Shown here one piece after another: positions 11,801 through 17,549 of a stretch of DNA of 64,000 bases. Under the pieces are notes generated by a model that saw only the letters and a list, made by a program, of their open reading frames with translations, did no database searches and was not told the DNA's origin. Location: contig CAMEVC010000001.1 of assembly GCA_945939115.1 (NCBI GenBank), positions 1 through 64,000 of the forward strand, given 5' to 3'. This DNA comes from an uncultured Eubacterium sp. (lineage in GTDB: Bacteria > Bacillota > Clostridia > Lachnospirales > Lachnospiraceae). Numbering within the stretch: the stretch's first letter is position 1; each line of letters begins with the position of its first letter. The translations under genes and the position numbers were made by a program.

Positions 11801-13570
11801 CCGGGATATTACAGATATGGTCAAAAGATTCATTTGCCGACAACAGGAGGAGATGAGCCTGAGTTAACTTTCCCTGGTGCTATTTCTTATGGTCCTAATA
11901 ATGGTGGAGACAAAATAATGCCGGCAAGTGATTACGATGTAGAATATCTCGTATATTACCCAGACCTTCATATTATGTATGAAAGTCCTCCGGGAGCAAA
12001 TTGTAGTAATCTGATAACTCAGTTTAAAGCAGATAAGGAGTTTATATTACCGATTCCTGAGATTACAGATGGTTTTACATTTATACGCTGGGAAATTCTT
12101 ACGGATGCTGCAAATTATAGTAATATTGAAATATTCGAGAACACTATTATTTTCAAGCGCGGAGCTACTATAGATGAAAGTATCGGTCGTACTATTCAGC
12201 TTCAACCGATAGTTGGTATGAATGTCGATCAAATCAATGTGGATCTTAACGGCGGAACTTTAAGAGGAACTAATAATGATGGCGTATATAAGTACATGAA
12301 GGAAACAGGTGAAAATATTGGTGCCAAGAAGCTTAAGGACGTGCCTGATCCGGAAAAAGAAGGATACGTATTCGCATACTGGAGCGGCGGACAGAATGAC
12401 GAGTGGTTAGATGAGAATCTCTCACTTAGCGAGATTAGAACTTCAGGAATAACACCAAAAGCTAATTGGTTGCAGGTGGAATTCTGGAAGGATTACCCGG
12501 TATATCCTTTGGTTATTGTAAATACTCAGGAGGAATTAGCGATTGCTTCCAAGGTTGTAACAAGATTATCGGCTAAGCATCCGGATAAGGAATATAATAT
12601 ATGCATAAATTCTGATATTGAACTTAATGATATATACTTTAAACCTGTAATGGAAGAGCTTGACTGTGAATTAGACGGAAGAGGACATACAATTACGTTT
12701 AATAGTTCATGTTATGAACCGCTTATTGGTACAATAAAGTCAAATGGCGTGATTAAAAATGTGAAATTCACCGGGAATGTAATCAAACCAGATACATATG
12801 AGGGTAATAAGGATACGGCAATGCTTACATATAATAACCAAGGTACAATTGAGTATGTAGACTTTGTGAACATCAATGTAATATCATACTTAAGAGGTAT
12901 GGGTATGGCGGCTGTTGTTGCAACAGAGCTTAATGGCGGAACAATCAGACACTGTAAGATGCAGAATCTTAAAGTATCTGGTAGTGATGATTATACAGGA
13001 GTTGTGGTCGCAAAGGTTAATTCAGGTATAATCTTTAAAAATAATATGACGGGATTGTCTGCAGAGGGAGGTAATTACATAGGCTTACTTGCAGGTGGTG
13101 CATATGGCGGTGAAATATATGCAAACTGGATATGGTGGAATGATCTGTTTGATATAGGTAAACCTGCTTGGAATTCTGTAGAAGGTATGATTCATGTAGG
13201 CGGATTCGTTGGACATCTCAAAGGAAGTAAGATTGAAAACAACGATATTGAGTGTATTAATGTTAAAGGTTATGACTATGTAGGCGGATATATTGGTACG
13301 GCAGAAACACCTTTTGATAATGATGATACCGGAACAATATGGGGCGCTTCTTACTTATGTGCTTATGCATCTTCAACCACATGTGACTATGTTGGAGGAA
13401 TGGTTGGATATTATAGTTGTGATGAAGAATCAGCAAAGGGTATGTATTTCCAACATATAAGTGTTTCATCCGAGAATATTTGTTATCCGCTCTGCGGAAA
13501 TCATTCAAAGGTATATTGTTTAAAACCGAGGTTTTTGGACATAACCTACAATGGATTGAAATGGTATTAA
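2855..13570 (+). CDS. Giant surface protein with InlB B-type (Listeria-Bacteroides) repeats and GLUG-like C-terminus
   Basis: The 3571-residue product starts at ATG 2855, eight bases after AGGAGG; a TTG at 2822 lies before that site and is rejected. The order is: a basic N-terminus and one hydrophobic segment (about 5-27); a low-complexity Glu/Thr/Asn/Ser linker to about 115; about 1000 residues of unassigned, strand-rich ectodomain; then, from about residue 1110 to 3205, some 16-17 InlB B-like units (GY-F-GW ... LYA-W pattern). These alternate with 70-residue modules ending in RNTYTVTY-like strands. The last about 330 residues carry GLUG-like beta-helix repeats (GGFVGHLKG, VGGYIGTA). There is no LPXTG-type or other C-terminal anchor, and the N-terminal segment has no lipobox, so it may be an uncleaved anchor or a secretion signal. 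A role in adhesion is inferred from the repeat family. Confidence 0.85.
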   Translation: MQKKYKIVIGLILAIILMLGSVFIFINWNSRDKDVATGDNQTQTQADDIGDEERETSSEVKETDNNENKETEKGNEKETQKETEKKTPVSSNNNSGAGNSTTDNSGASDDSQEDGSVSRYYEVLLHCEDENSKKMVKENTIVNSIEAPVLEGMVFLKWYYDSNFSKPVGNSDTVTSDIELYAKYGDSFPINGEGAINYLVGNDVSPDFSFIVKASDKDADFVLNNLSLKNYSDKTRTDDSDVMEKDELSVQLLSDGSYKVYCKNGFKEGHSYQIEKLSDELTFEDSSNDIVYYNLTISKKEVKNLTLSDDLKYLSVNELSESDRAKLLEYQGLFKAETDSQTGEIHYRSNNCENTFTYKSGTFSKGDTVAIYEGERPDLRELDYNGDKGTSYVTITAVNGNQYTYKSADSEDVLFIPDILPVDIDNNDGVTGWQENGMSFTINNEKLDFSENYADVGLGIETTVEVGDFIAFFTGTYGDSDETLKRYGKITKVLFGEETTYIEYETVTFEQMKACMDLFQKSQMTDEQLESAIDKQYITQLVNDQLEESGFLEESAQYLSVMALQTDEVKALLGEDNLSLENCEIIFRNEDGTEIPMDQLVLLGDQFNFIGNNSQDKGTKVSVNISTKLEHFADRGRGVRVEIAFTYKFDIRKQGSRHKVEVELAAVFESEILFDLSVDGTVIWKVAGIFPYIYDYNLTGKFDRGVYTGIALTATAKLDNVEGPFQLPFEKGSELESAGTAILNIGNAIKDKLKNSPNPFPEAKGTASGDLVDKYSAFVEDASDNWVDLFELPLFETYGSFDSFGISAYGIKGVFVTSANVNVALGITIQAEDSQRNEFSMMLIHREAGAETLSTGTTCLRYDMYVMGVLGIRSGVRVKVTFGLFSTKLAGIGLQVEGGVYAKLYGYFYYTYAWEKGKGTESYAKGALLLDVGLYVDIRFVAEVLDGKFSYMPKLYANEWSLWTAGYKYDAQDFKYDEETGYWEEMRNGRKIRGNVPLKYTWIKEKEFTLPSDLFVVDALDLTNGEHKWFEMDSDKAGVVSGKDTAGDDEERFIIDIQDNDVFKYDPATNKITVTPRDTGELMFETDMTIAWKQPSLSFSTQTISRTIHLKWIDPDSGNSIIWDSRGGSYVEPLYYRPGTKITKPEDPTKVGYEFGGWYVDGKPYVFPDRMPDYNTTPYAKWIPIPNQYFVSHYVENEFGFFEYVDQNVDTSVYTDDAITLDVLKKNFKAMEGFEVDMERTELNKKVGAYGSTNVKVFYKRKIHTVTYTYGDLANKGYKDIVYEYKYGKSVNMPLLYVAGYVNEGWDGVIPATMPDEDLTYNCKWSPSDDIEYHVQVYVEKPDGDGYVQYIGKGAYAAYTGCTDAPIDVDAIVSELKGYSLIRYESNYMNGSMPYIDGAGYTVVKLYIKSNTYSVRLDAAGGTLTENVTSYKTGEEVILPTPVKTGYTFIGWSDGVNKVTSISRDEYGDKVYVAIYEPQKTEVLLYDENSDITATIINKYGELPAKLKKVPEVYALEFIGYFTEKEGGEKYYNADGTPAKVWNIADSKIALYPQFNKIMYDVTYDANGGECDITSESKAFNEEYGALPTPERTGYRFAGWFTKAEYGEYITETTVMSIDGNHTLYAHWNANTDVKYIVESYAEGLDGTFELYKTSTHYGESDKQIKVLSDNIPGFTFDEKNENSIISGAVKADGTSVFKLYYTRNTYTVTYYNPATGENVTKADVLFGSTYKIDDTVKVSKEHYKFTGWSLDNRYVEQFEMPAKNVVLKAEFRGNGYLVQYDANEDSKGTAQGSMSTVSTEYDLEIEIGINQFVLQGYVFDSWNSKADGTGDKYLPGMVVKNLTDTDGDVITLYAIWKPATDTEYKVNVYQVMSVKDGIYEAPTLMYSKNKKGTTGDTTSETIEDKKGFTAEINQVVIAPDGSSVVNIYYVRNTYMLTWNLNGGTADNEYTEGEVYYNDRVTIPSVTKQGYILSWDMDITDEFYMVDKDTIINAIWIPDTNTKYTVHYYGENVAGDDYELLDTKEYFGTTDSTVKAPFIDVAGFTAPDSSYITIAADGSASVRYNYTRNTYKVTYSSVGTSSTIIDEIRYGAAYSARENTFFSRTGYTFDSWASSDIPDLTAFTMPAKDVTITAQWNANSYTVRFNGNAADIGNVSGTMEDQVFTYNVAEELSKNLYEISGYEFNGWNTKADGTGDSYNDCGTVRNLTPENMAVVELYAQWSANTDTQYTVKHHKVMEVNDGEYVNVTLIREDTKYGVTGAQTNAVADTMTGFTPEFTQKAILGDGTTVVDIYYVRNKYSITWILNEGIADNEYTSGEIYYGDAIVSPNAVKTGYVLSWDKEIPAVMGAEDLVIEAIWKPAADTKYTVNYYIEDISGESNTKLESVPYFGETDMTVEAPRKDIVGFTKPDAQNVTILPDGSAEVNYLYSRNTYTITYTMGGSNDTFTEYVKYGEEHMLQNPALTKTGYTIDSLVCDDVDVTKKFEMPAKNLTVSTVWKANSYTVKYLANEDNLVGDVSGTVDNQMFTYDVLGIISNNGYNVIGYSFAGWNTKADGSGTDYQPGDNVSNLTADNAATVYLYAKWSPNTDTKYTVNIYAPKLVVTGQDANGVDIYGVSEEYELINYWDEYGTTGETAEYNKDNETVDSEHYIFERSTSERIKGDETTEINAYYGRKVYKLVYDLDGGVLGDGAYTAEGSDIYYGATVVEPTVTKPGYMVYSWSLHYSDEDKTVTYSPDWREVIGNYKYTLNVYKENIDGSGYTLSPQTITLYNKKPNTVIDITPGTYEGFTILDEYNKKVQLTVTPDNQASIDLYYSRNSYNLTYNFKGLEPISDEYTKPGLVKYGTEIVLPQFEKAGYDVFFATVPTTMPAEDKSIEVSIIPKSNIPYKFVYMDEDAERDENGNVTYSMRGEKECKGTAGDFVDGSLISKTAPQGFEYVGFAEGTTINGDGSTVVNVYFDRKLYELSYDFAGGIIREGVEYSKPGYYRYGQKIHLPTTGGDEPELTFPGAISYGPNNGGDKIMPASDYDVEYLVYYPDLHIMYESPPGANCSNLITQFKADKEFILPIPEITDGFTFIRWEILTDAANYSNIEIFENTIIFKRGATIDESIGRTIQLQPIVGMNVDQINVDLNGGTLRGTNNDGVYKYMKETGENIGAKKLKDVPDPEKEGYVFAYWSGGQNDEWLDENLSLSEIRTSGITPKANWLQVEFWKDYPVYPLVIVNTQEELAIASKVVTRLSAKHPDKEYNICINSDIELNDIYFKPVMEELDCELDGRGHTITFNSSCYEPLIGTIKSNGVIKNVKFTGNVIKPDTYEGNKDTAMLTYNNQGTIEYVDFVNINVISYLRGMGMAAVVATELNGGTIRHCKMQNLKVSGSDDYTGVVVAKVNSGIIFKNNMTGLSAEGGNYIGLLAGGAYGGEIYANWIWWNDLFDIGKPAWNSVEGMIHVGGFVGHLKGSKIENNDIECINVKGYDYVGGYIGTAETPFDNDDTGTIWGASYLCAYASSTTCDYVGGMVGYYSCDEESAKGMYFQHISVSSENICYPLCGNHSKVYCLKPRFLDITYNGLKWY
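7744..10630 (+). repeat. Higher-order internal tandem repeat of about 1.1 kb in the giant gene
   Basis: A multi-domain block recurs within the giant gene. The same landmark (a T-D-x-K-Y turn opening the 70-residue module) occurs at about 7757, 8861, 9947 and 10622. The first two intervals are 1104 and 1086 bp, while the last is a partial unit. Each full block has the same inner order: a module ending RNTY, an MPAK-containing InlB unit, a unit with KADGTGD or a close variant, a second module ending VRN, and a GYVLSW-type unit. This points to segmental duplication followed by divergence. Confidence 0.7.
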
Positions 13571-13578
13571 ATTAAAGT

Positions 13579-13622
13579 GGTGAAACCGGTATCCCTTGAG
13601 AATATCGGTTTCACCATTTTTT
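13579..13622 (+). terminator. Intrinsic terminator after the giant surface protein
   Basis: GGTGAAACCGGTAT pairs with ATATCGGTTTCACC (14 bp, one G-U), followed by ATTTTTT. It lies 9 bases after the stop codon. Confidence 0.9.
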
Positions 13623-13699
13623 AATATGATATTTACATTCTTTTTTCAAATGTTTGATAGTGGATTTTACAAAGCATTCTTATATTAACTATGTTATTT

Positions 13700-13733
13700 A
13701 GCTATATGTTTTGAGCGAAAACATATAGCTTTT
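13700..13733 (+). terminator. Second hairpin with T run between the giant gene and the phosphoesterase remnant
   Basis: AGCTATATGTTTT and its exact complement form a 13-bp stem around a 5-base loop (GAGCG), followed by TTTATAT. It has the form of an intrinsic terminator. It probably marks the old 5' boundary or the deletion junction of the truncated gene that follows. Confidence 0.6.
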
Positions 13734-13753
13734 ATATATGACGCAGAAAGCTT

Positions 13754-14551
13754 TTGCAGATATCTGGAAGCTTTTATGCGAATAAATCGCATAGGAATGA
13801 AAAGGAGAGCTCAGGTACATATCTTGATTATTATGGACAGTTGGTTAAACAGCAGGTTGTTGCAAAGAATCCAAATGTTTTTGCAGTATTAAATGGACAT
13901 TATCACGGCTCATCATATGAGACAGCAATGTTTGATGACAATGGAGATGGTCAGAATGACAGAACAGTATATCAGATTTGTACAGACTACCAGTCAGGTT
14001 TTGAAGGTGGAAATGAATATATCAAATTCCTCTATTTTGACCTGGATAACAATAAGATATATATGAACTCTTATTCTCCAATATTGGATGATTTCAATTT
14101 CTATGACACAGAGCTTCATACGTTAAATGTTGAGGGAGCATCTGCAACAGGCGTTGATCAAATGGTATTGGATGTTGAGTTTAATACAAATGCACAGAGT
14201 ATCCTTCAGAAGAATTTCTCAGCATATATATTGACTGATGAAGAGATTGGAAATGCAGAGTTTGACAAGGACACTAAAACAGCTACAGTTGAGATGGCAA
14301 ATCTCAATGAGAATACACATTATGCATGGTATGCAGTTGTTAAAAATGCATTGACAGGTATAGTATCAACTAATGTATATGAATTTACAACTGCATCAAA
14401 AGCAAGTAATGAAGACGCTTCTATTACAGATAAGTCAGATACCGTAAAAACAGGCGACAACAGATTTATATGGCTTTTAACATGGTTATGTATTGCGGGT
14501 GCAGCTGTCTGTGCAGGAATAATGATCGTAATTAAGAAACAAGAGGATTAA
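13754..14551 (+). pseudogene. C-terminal remnant of a cell-surface calcineurin-like metallophosphoesterase
   Basis: The readable frame gives about 265 residues. Residues about 20-120 match the back part of secreted metallophosphoesterases: a SGTYLDYYGQL lead-in, the metal-binding motif NGHYHG, a D-D-N-G-D-G-Q-N-D loop and a YFDLDNNKIYMNSYSP strand pair. A fibronectin-like stretch follows. A C-terminal tail has a VKTGDN sorting-like motif, a hydrophobic segment and a KKQED end, suggesting cell-wall or membrane attachment. The N-terminal half, with the other metal ligands and the signal peptide, is absent. The only start in the frame is a TTG without a ribosome site, and the next in-frame ATG lies beyond the active-site motif. 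I call it a deletion remnant, probably not active. Confidence 0.75.
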
Positions 14552-14558
14552 AATCTTT

Positions 14559-15233
14559 ATGAAAAACAGGAGATGTTTACTTGAACATACTCTTCGGATT
14601 CTGCTTCCCGTGGTGATTCTTATGGGAATCATCACCGGAAGTTGTCAAGTGAAGAGAACACAAATTAAGGCAAGCAATGATGTTATATATGTCAAAGCAA
14701 AGGTTATCGAAGTGCTTGAGGATTATTCAGGTGGAAAGCCATATGGAGGGGCGCAAAAGGTATCTTCCAAAATCACAAGTGGGGAATTCAAAGGCCAAAT
14801 CTGCGAATTAGAGAATTCAAATACTTATCAGAGGGGCGCATATTGTGTCACAGGTACTAAAGTAATTGCTATGGTAAAGAATATAGTTGGAACAACATCA
14901 GGTGTTATAATATCAGGTGGCCTGGCAATGATTATAGGGAAGCTGTCAAACTTAAGCGGATATAATATGTCAGATGTCGAATCGATGATTTATATAGCTT
15001 ATAATTCAAAGCTTCGAGTTTCATATATATTGTATGCAGGAATCTGCAAGATGTATGGAAAGACAGAGAATGAAGCAAGAAAGATGCTTCGTGATGTGGA
15101 TAGAAGAAGAGCAATAAACTATGCATATTATACTGACGAAGTATGGGGACAGGCGAAAAATTATACCCTGTGCCTGAACAGTTCAAAGCTTGGATTTGAC
15201 AAATGTGAGGAAATTATTATAGGGCTGTTATAG
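14559..15233 (+). CDS. Chimeric ORF: YibE/F-like N-terminus joined to a cytidylate-kinase-like C-terminus
   Basis: The 224-residue ORF looks like two broken genes joined in frame. Residues 1-105 resemble the start of YibE/F membrane proteins: a signal or membrane segment near 11-27, then VKAKVIEVLE, a G-G-A-Q-K-V strand and a TSGEFKGQICEL-like beta domain. All later YibE/F membrane helices are missing. From about residue 112 the sequence resembles the back half of cytidylate kinase-like proteins (VIISGGLAMIIG; DRRRAINYAYYT; WGQAKNYTLCLNSS; LGFDKC), without the N-terminal P-loop. Neither half should work as the parent enzyme or permease. A weak AGAGG site precedes the ATG and the previous frame ends seven bases upstream. 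The family calls rest on remembered motifs. The join is probably a deletion scar, so the ORF may be a pseudogene. Confidence 0.6.
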   Translation: MKNRRCLLEHTLRILLPVVILMGIITGSCQVKRTQIKASNDVIYVKAKVIEVLEDYSGGKPYGGAQKVSSKITSGEFKGQICELENSNTYQRGAYCVTGTKVIAMVKNIVGTTSGVIISGGLAMIIGKLSNLSGYNMSDVESMIYIAYNSKLRVSYILYAGICKMYGKTENEARKMLRDVDRRRAINYAYYTDEVWGQAKNYTLCLNSSKLGFDKCEEIIIGLL

Positions 15234-15298
15234 AAATAGAAATAGTTCGTTATACTTAGTAAAAGAGTAAATATTAATACAATAAAAAGAGGAAATGA

Positions 15299-15349
15299 TA
15301 CAATATTTTAAAGAATGTCGAGCAGGCAGAGGACATTACTCAGGATGTA
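15299..15349 (+). pseudogene. Possible scrap of an ECF sigma factor (region 2)
   Basis: One frame here reads ILKNVEQAEDITQDV, which closely resembles the conserved AEDITQ-V stretch of region 2 of ECF sigma-70 factors. A stop lies directly before it, and the frame runs into a palindromic repeat at 15349 and stops at 15370. Only about 17 codons remain. It may be a gene interrupted by the repeat element or left after a deletion. The match is short and could be chance. Confidence 0.35.
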
Positions 15350-15620
15350 CCTACTAAATATGATTTGTGATGCAATTTAGTAGGTGATATATGCTGGAAA
15401 GTTAAATGTCATACTAGAAAAGACCCACTAAAATGCAGATTACAAAAATTTTGTAGGTCTTTTTACATGTAAATTTATGAAAAATGAAGATGAAAGTGGA
15501 AAAGTTGCCTACTAAACTGAAGAAAAAATAAGTTTAGTAGGTATATGCAAGCGCAGAAAGCATTTGGGAGTATAAGAAAGACCCACAAAACAATCGAAAG
15601 TAGATGTTTTGTAGGTCTTT
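15349..15620. repeat. Two tandem copies of a paired-hairpin repeat element
   Basis: Four hairpins occur in the order A-B-A-B. A is ACCTACTAAAT with its exact complement (15349-15385), and again CCTACTAAACT with its complement (15509-15540). B is AGACCCACTAAAAT with ATTTTGTAGGTCT (15420-15460), and again AAAGACCCACAAAACA with TGTTTTGTAGGTCTTT (15577-15620, one mismatch). Start-to-start spacing of the A-B units is about 159 bp, and the linkers are loosely similar (a TATATGC motif). B is followed by T-rich sequence and could terminate transcription. The rest of the 15234-15649 gap holds no gene beyond the sigma-factor scrap. A related, degenerate copy is at 60980-61017. Confidence 0.7.
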
Positions 15621-15649
15621 CATGTTTATAAGGTGTGTTATCTGTTTAT

Positions 15650-17077
15650 TTATGATTGTTTTCTGGCTTTTTCTTCTTTCATCCGCCCAAGAAAGTCCTT
15701 TGTCTCACTGGCAACAACACCGCTTAGCGCAACAAGCGCAATAAGGTTTGGAATTGCCATCAATCCATTAAAGATATCGGCAATCGTCCAGACTGCGGAT
15801 ACAGTCATATAAGGACCGATAAATACGCAGAGGATGTAAAGCCATCTGTAAACCTTAACACACTTTTTCCTGCCGTTCGTTAGATACTCAAGGCATCGCT
15901 CTGAGTAATAATCCCATCCAAGAATCGTTGTGAATGCAAAGAAAACCAGGCAGAGCATGAGTATAAATGATGCAACAGCTTCAGGAAATGGAAGACCGAG
16001 CTGGAATGCTTTAGTTGTCACTGCGACGCCTTCAAGACCCAGGTCATAAGAACCTGTGACAACAATGGCTATACCTGTGATTGAGCATATTATGATAGTA
16101 TCAATAAATGTACCTGTCATAGAAACAAGACCTTGTCTTACCGGCTCATTAGTGCGGGCAGCGGCAGCGGCGATTGGAGCGCTTCCCAGACCGGCTTCGT
16201 TAGAGAATATTCCTCTCGCAATACCTTTCTGCATAGCTACAATCATGGCACCCAGTGCGCCTCCGGCAGCAGCCTTGATTCCAAATGCGCTCTGGACTAT
16301 AGTTGCAAGAGCAGCCGGAACATTAGTGATATTGAATATAATAATAAGGATACCTGCAATAAAATATGTTGCAGCCATAAAAGGAACAACAATCTGCGCA
16401 ACCTTGGATATTCTCTTAAGTCCTCCGATAAGAACCAGAGCGACTGCCAAAGTGAGAATGAGACAGCTTATAACAACCGTCCAGGAATATGTACGTCCCA
16501 ATATGTTAACAGTCCATGAATTATCAGGGTCGAAGAAATTATTGACTGCTGAAGAAATACCGTTTACCTGAGTAAATGTACCAATTCCAAGAAGACCAAC
16601 GCCAACTCCGAAAAATGCAAATAATTTGGCAAGCCATTTCCACTTAGGCCCCATTCCGTATTCAATATAATTGAAAGGTCCGCCTACTATATGTCCGTCT
16701 TCATCTACTTTTCTGAACTTGACAGCAAGAAGACATTCTGAATATTTAGTAGCAGTTCCAACTAAAGCGGCGAGCCACATCCAGAAGAGCGCTCCAGGCC
16801 CGCCTGCAACGATAGCGGTTGCGACACCGACGATATTACCTGTTCCAATGGTAGCTGAGAGAGCTGTACATAAGGCAGCAAAACTGCTGACTTCTCCATT
16901 CTTTCCGTCAGTTTCATTGTGGAAAATATATTTGAATGCTCTTCCTAAATTGGTAAACTGGACACCCCTGAGTCTGATTGTGAGGAAGAGTCCCACAGCA
17001 AGAATAAAAACAATAAGAGGAATTCCCCACACATATCCGTCGATAGTATTGAGAATATTATCAATTTTACTAAACAT
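15650..17077 (-). CDS. Alanine/glycine:cation symporter (AgcS family)
   Basis: This 475-residue integral membrane protein has about 11 hydrophobic segments and the AGCS family signatures: ATIGTGNIVGVATAI near the start, GGPGALFWMW, and a later FSNEAGLGSAPIAAAAA. It should import alanine or glycine with sodium or protons. The start chosen is ATG 17077, preceded by GGGAG; the frame extends upstream to 17173 but that part lacks the family pattern and overlaps the promoter. It is transcribed divergently from the glycine-riboswitch/fhs transcript, so glycine uptake and a glycine-sensing switch are neighbours. The riboswitch itself is on the opposite strand and does not precede this gene. Confidence 0.92.
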   Translation of the reverse strand: MFSKIDNILNTIDGYVWGIPLIVFILAVGLFLTIRLRGVQFTNLGRAFKYIFHNETDGKNGEVSSFAALCTALSATIGTGNIVGVATAIVAGGPGALFWMWLAALVGTATKYSECLLAVKFRKVDEDGHIVGGPFNYIEYGMGPKWKWLAKLFAFFGVGVGLLGIGTFTQVNGISSAVNNFFDPDNSWTVNILGRTYSWTVVISCLILTLAVALVLIGGLKRISKVAQIVVPFMAATYFIAGILIIIFNITNVPAALATIVQSAFGIKAAAGGALGAMIVAMQKGIARGIFSNEAGLGSAPIAAAAARTNEPVRQGLVSMTGTFIDTIIICSITGIAIVVTGSYDLGLEGVAVTTKAFQLGLPFPEAVASFILMLCLVFFAFTTILGWDYYSERCLEYLTNGRKKCVKVYRWLYILCVFIGPYMTVSAVWTIADIFNGLMAIPNLIALVALSGVVASETKDFLGRMKEEKARKQS

Positions 17078-17111
17078 TTTATTTATTGCTCCCTTTAAAA
17101 AATTAAGATAA

Positions 17112-17140
17112 ATTTTACCATAAATATATACTGTTTTCAA
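17112..17140 (-). promoter_or_regulatory. Promoter of the AgcS symporter
   Basis: On the minus strand TTGAAA (17135-17140), a 17-bp spacer and TAAAAT (17112-17117) lie about 35 bases before the start codon. No glycine aptamer is seen on this strand. Confidence 0.65.
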
Positions 17141-17166
17141 GAAATACAAAAGTTGAAAGTTCCTTA

Positions 17167-17195
17167 TTGACAAATAGAAATGGTTTATATATGAT
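17167..17195 (+). promoter_or_regulatory. Strong sigma-A promoter upstream of the glycine riboswitch
   Basis: TTGACA (17167-17172), a 17-bp spacer and TATGAT (17190-17195) give a near-consensus promoter. Transcription would start near 17202, about 85 bases before the aptamer. Confidence 0.75.
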
Positions 17196-17205
17196 ATTAG
17201 AAATG

Positions 17206-17243
17206 AAGGCGTTTTGCATCATAAGGGGCAAGACGCTTTTTTC
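17206..17243 (+). terminator. Hairpin with T run between the promoter and the riboswitch
   Basis: AAGGCGTTTTGC pairs with GCAAGACGCTTTT (mostly Watson-Crick with G-U wobbles), followed by a run of six T. It starts only a few bases after the predicted transcription start, so it would release a transcript of about 40 nt unless bypassed. Confidence 0.65.
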
Positions 17244-17286
17244 CTTATAAAGCAGTATTTAAGGATTAATATTCCGGAAGATGTAA

Positions 17287-17428
17287 TCGGGAGAGACTAC
17301 TAATCATGTAGCGCCGAAGGTGACAGCAGAAACTCTCAGGCAAAAGGACCGGTTGCGGACGGAACTCTGGAGAGCTACTTTTAGTGGCACCGAAGAAGCA
17401 ATCTGCAGTGCAGAGAATCTTTCAGGTT
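17287..17428 (+). promoter_or_regulatory. Tandem glycine riboswitch
   Basis: Two glycine aptamers are in series. The first (about 17289-17351) has GGGAGAGAC, GCGCCGAAGG, AACTCTCAGGCAAAAGGACC. The second (about 17360-17426) has GGAACTCTGGAGAGC, GGCACCGAAGAAGCAA and AATCTTTCAGG. These are the conserved core blocks of the gcvT-type glycine riboswitch, in order and on the plus strand. It is followed by a hairpin-T-run expression platform and then fhs, so glycine most likely controls fhs transcription; glycine switches are usually ON switches. Confidence 0.95.
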
Positions 17429-17435
17429 TTTAACA

Positions 17436-17480
17436 GAGGCAGGGGTGCACAAAAAAGTGCGTCCTTAGCCTCTTGTTTTA
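17436..17480 (+). terminator. Expression-platform terminator of the glycine riboswitch
   Basis: GAGGC...GTGCAC, an A6 loop, and GTGC...GCCTC form a long stem with several G-U pairs, followed by TTGTTTTA. It lies 8 bases after the second aptamer and 70 bases before fhs. Confidence 0.8.
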
Positions 17481-17549
17481 TGTATGTAATAATTAAGTAC
17501 GTTTAACAGACTAATGCGGGGCAAATGCTATAGCAAAGGAGAGAAAACT

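Noticed and set aside
15349..15620. CRISPR-like array of repeats
   Set aside because: The repeats are alternating palindromes of two kinds with unequal spacers, only four in number, and no cas genes are near.
13571..15640. Prophage or insertion-sequence remnant
   Set aside because: No integrase, transposase or att-like direct repeats could be read; only gene fragments and hairpins.
16056..16571. Plus-strand frames over the symporter gene
   Set aside because: They mirror the hydrophobic codons of the minus-strand AgcS gene, and the true gene has full family motifs.
17287..17428. Glycine riboswitch acting on the AgcS symporter
   Set aside because: The conserved blocks read on the plus strand, opposite to the symporter gene.
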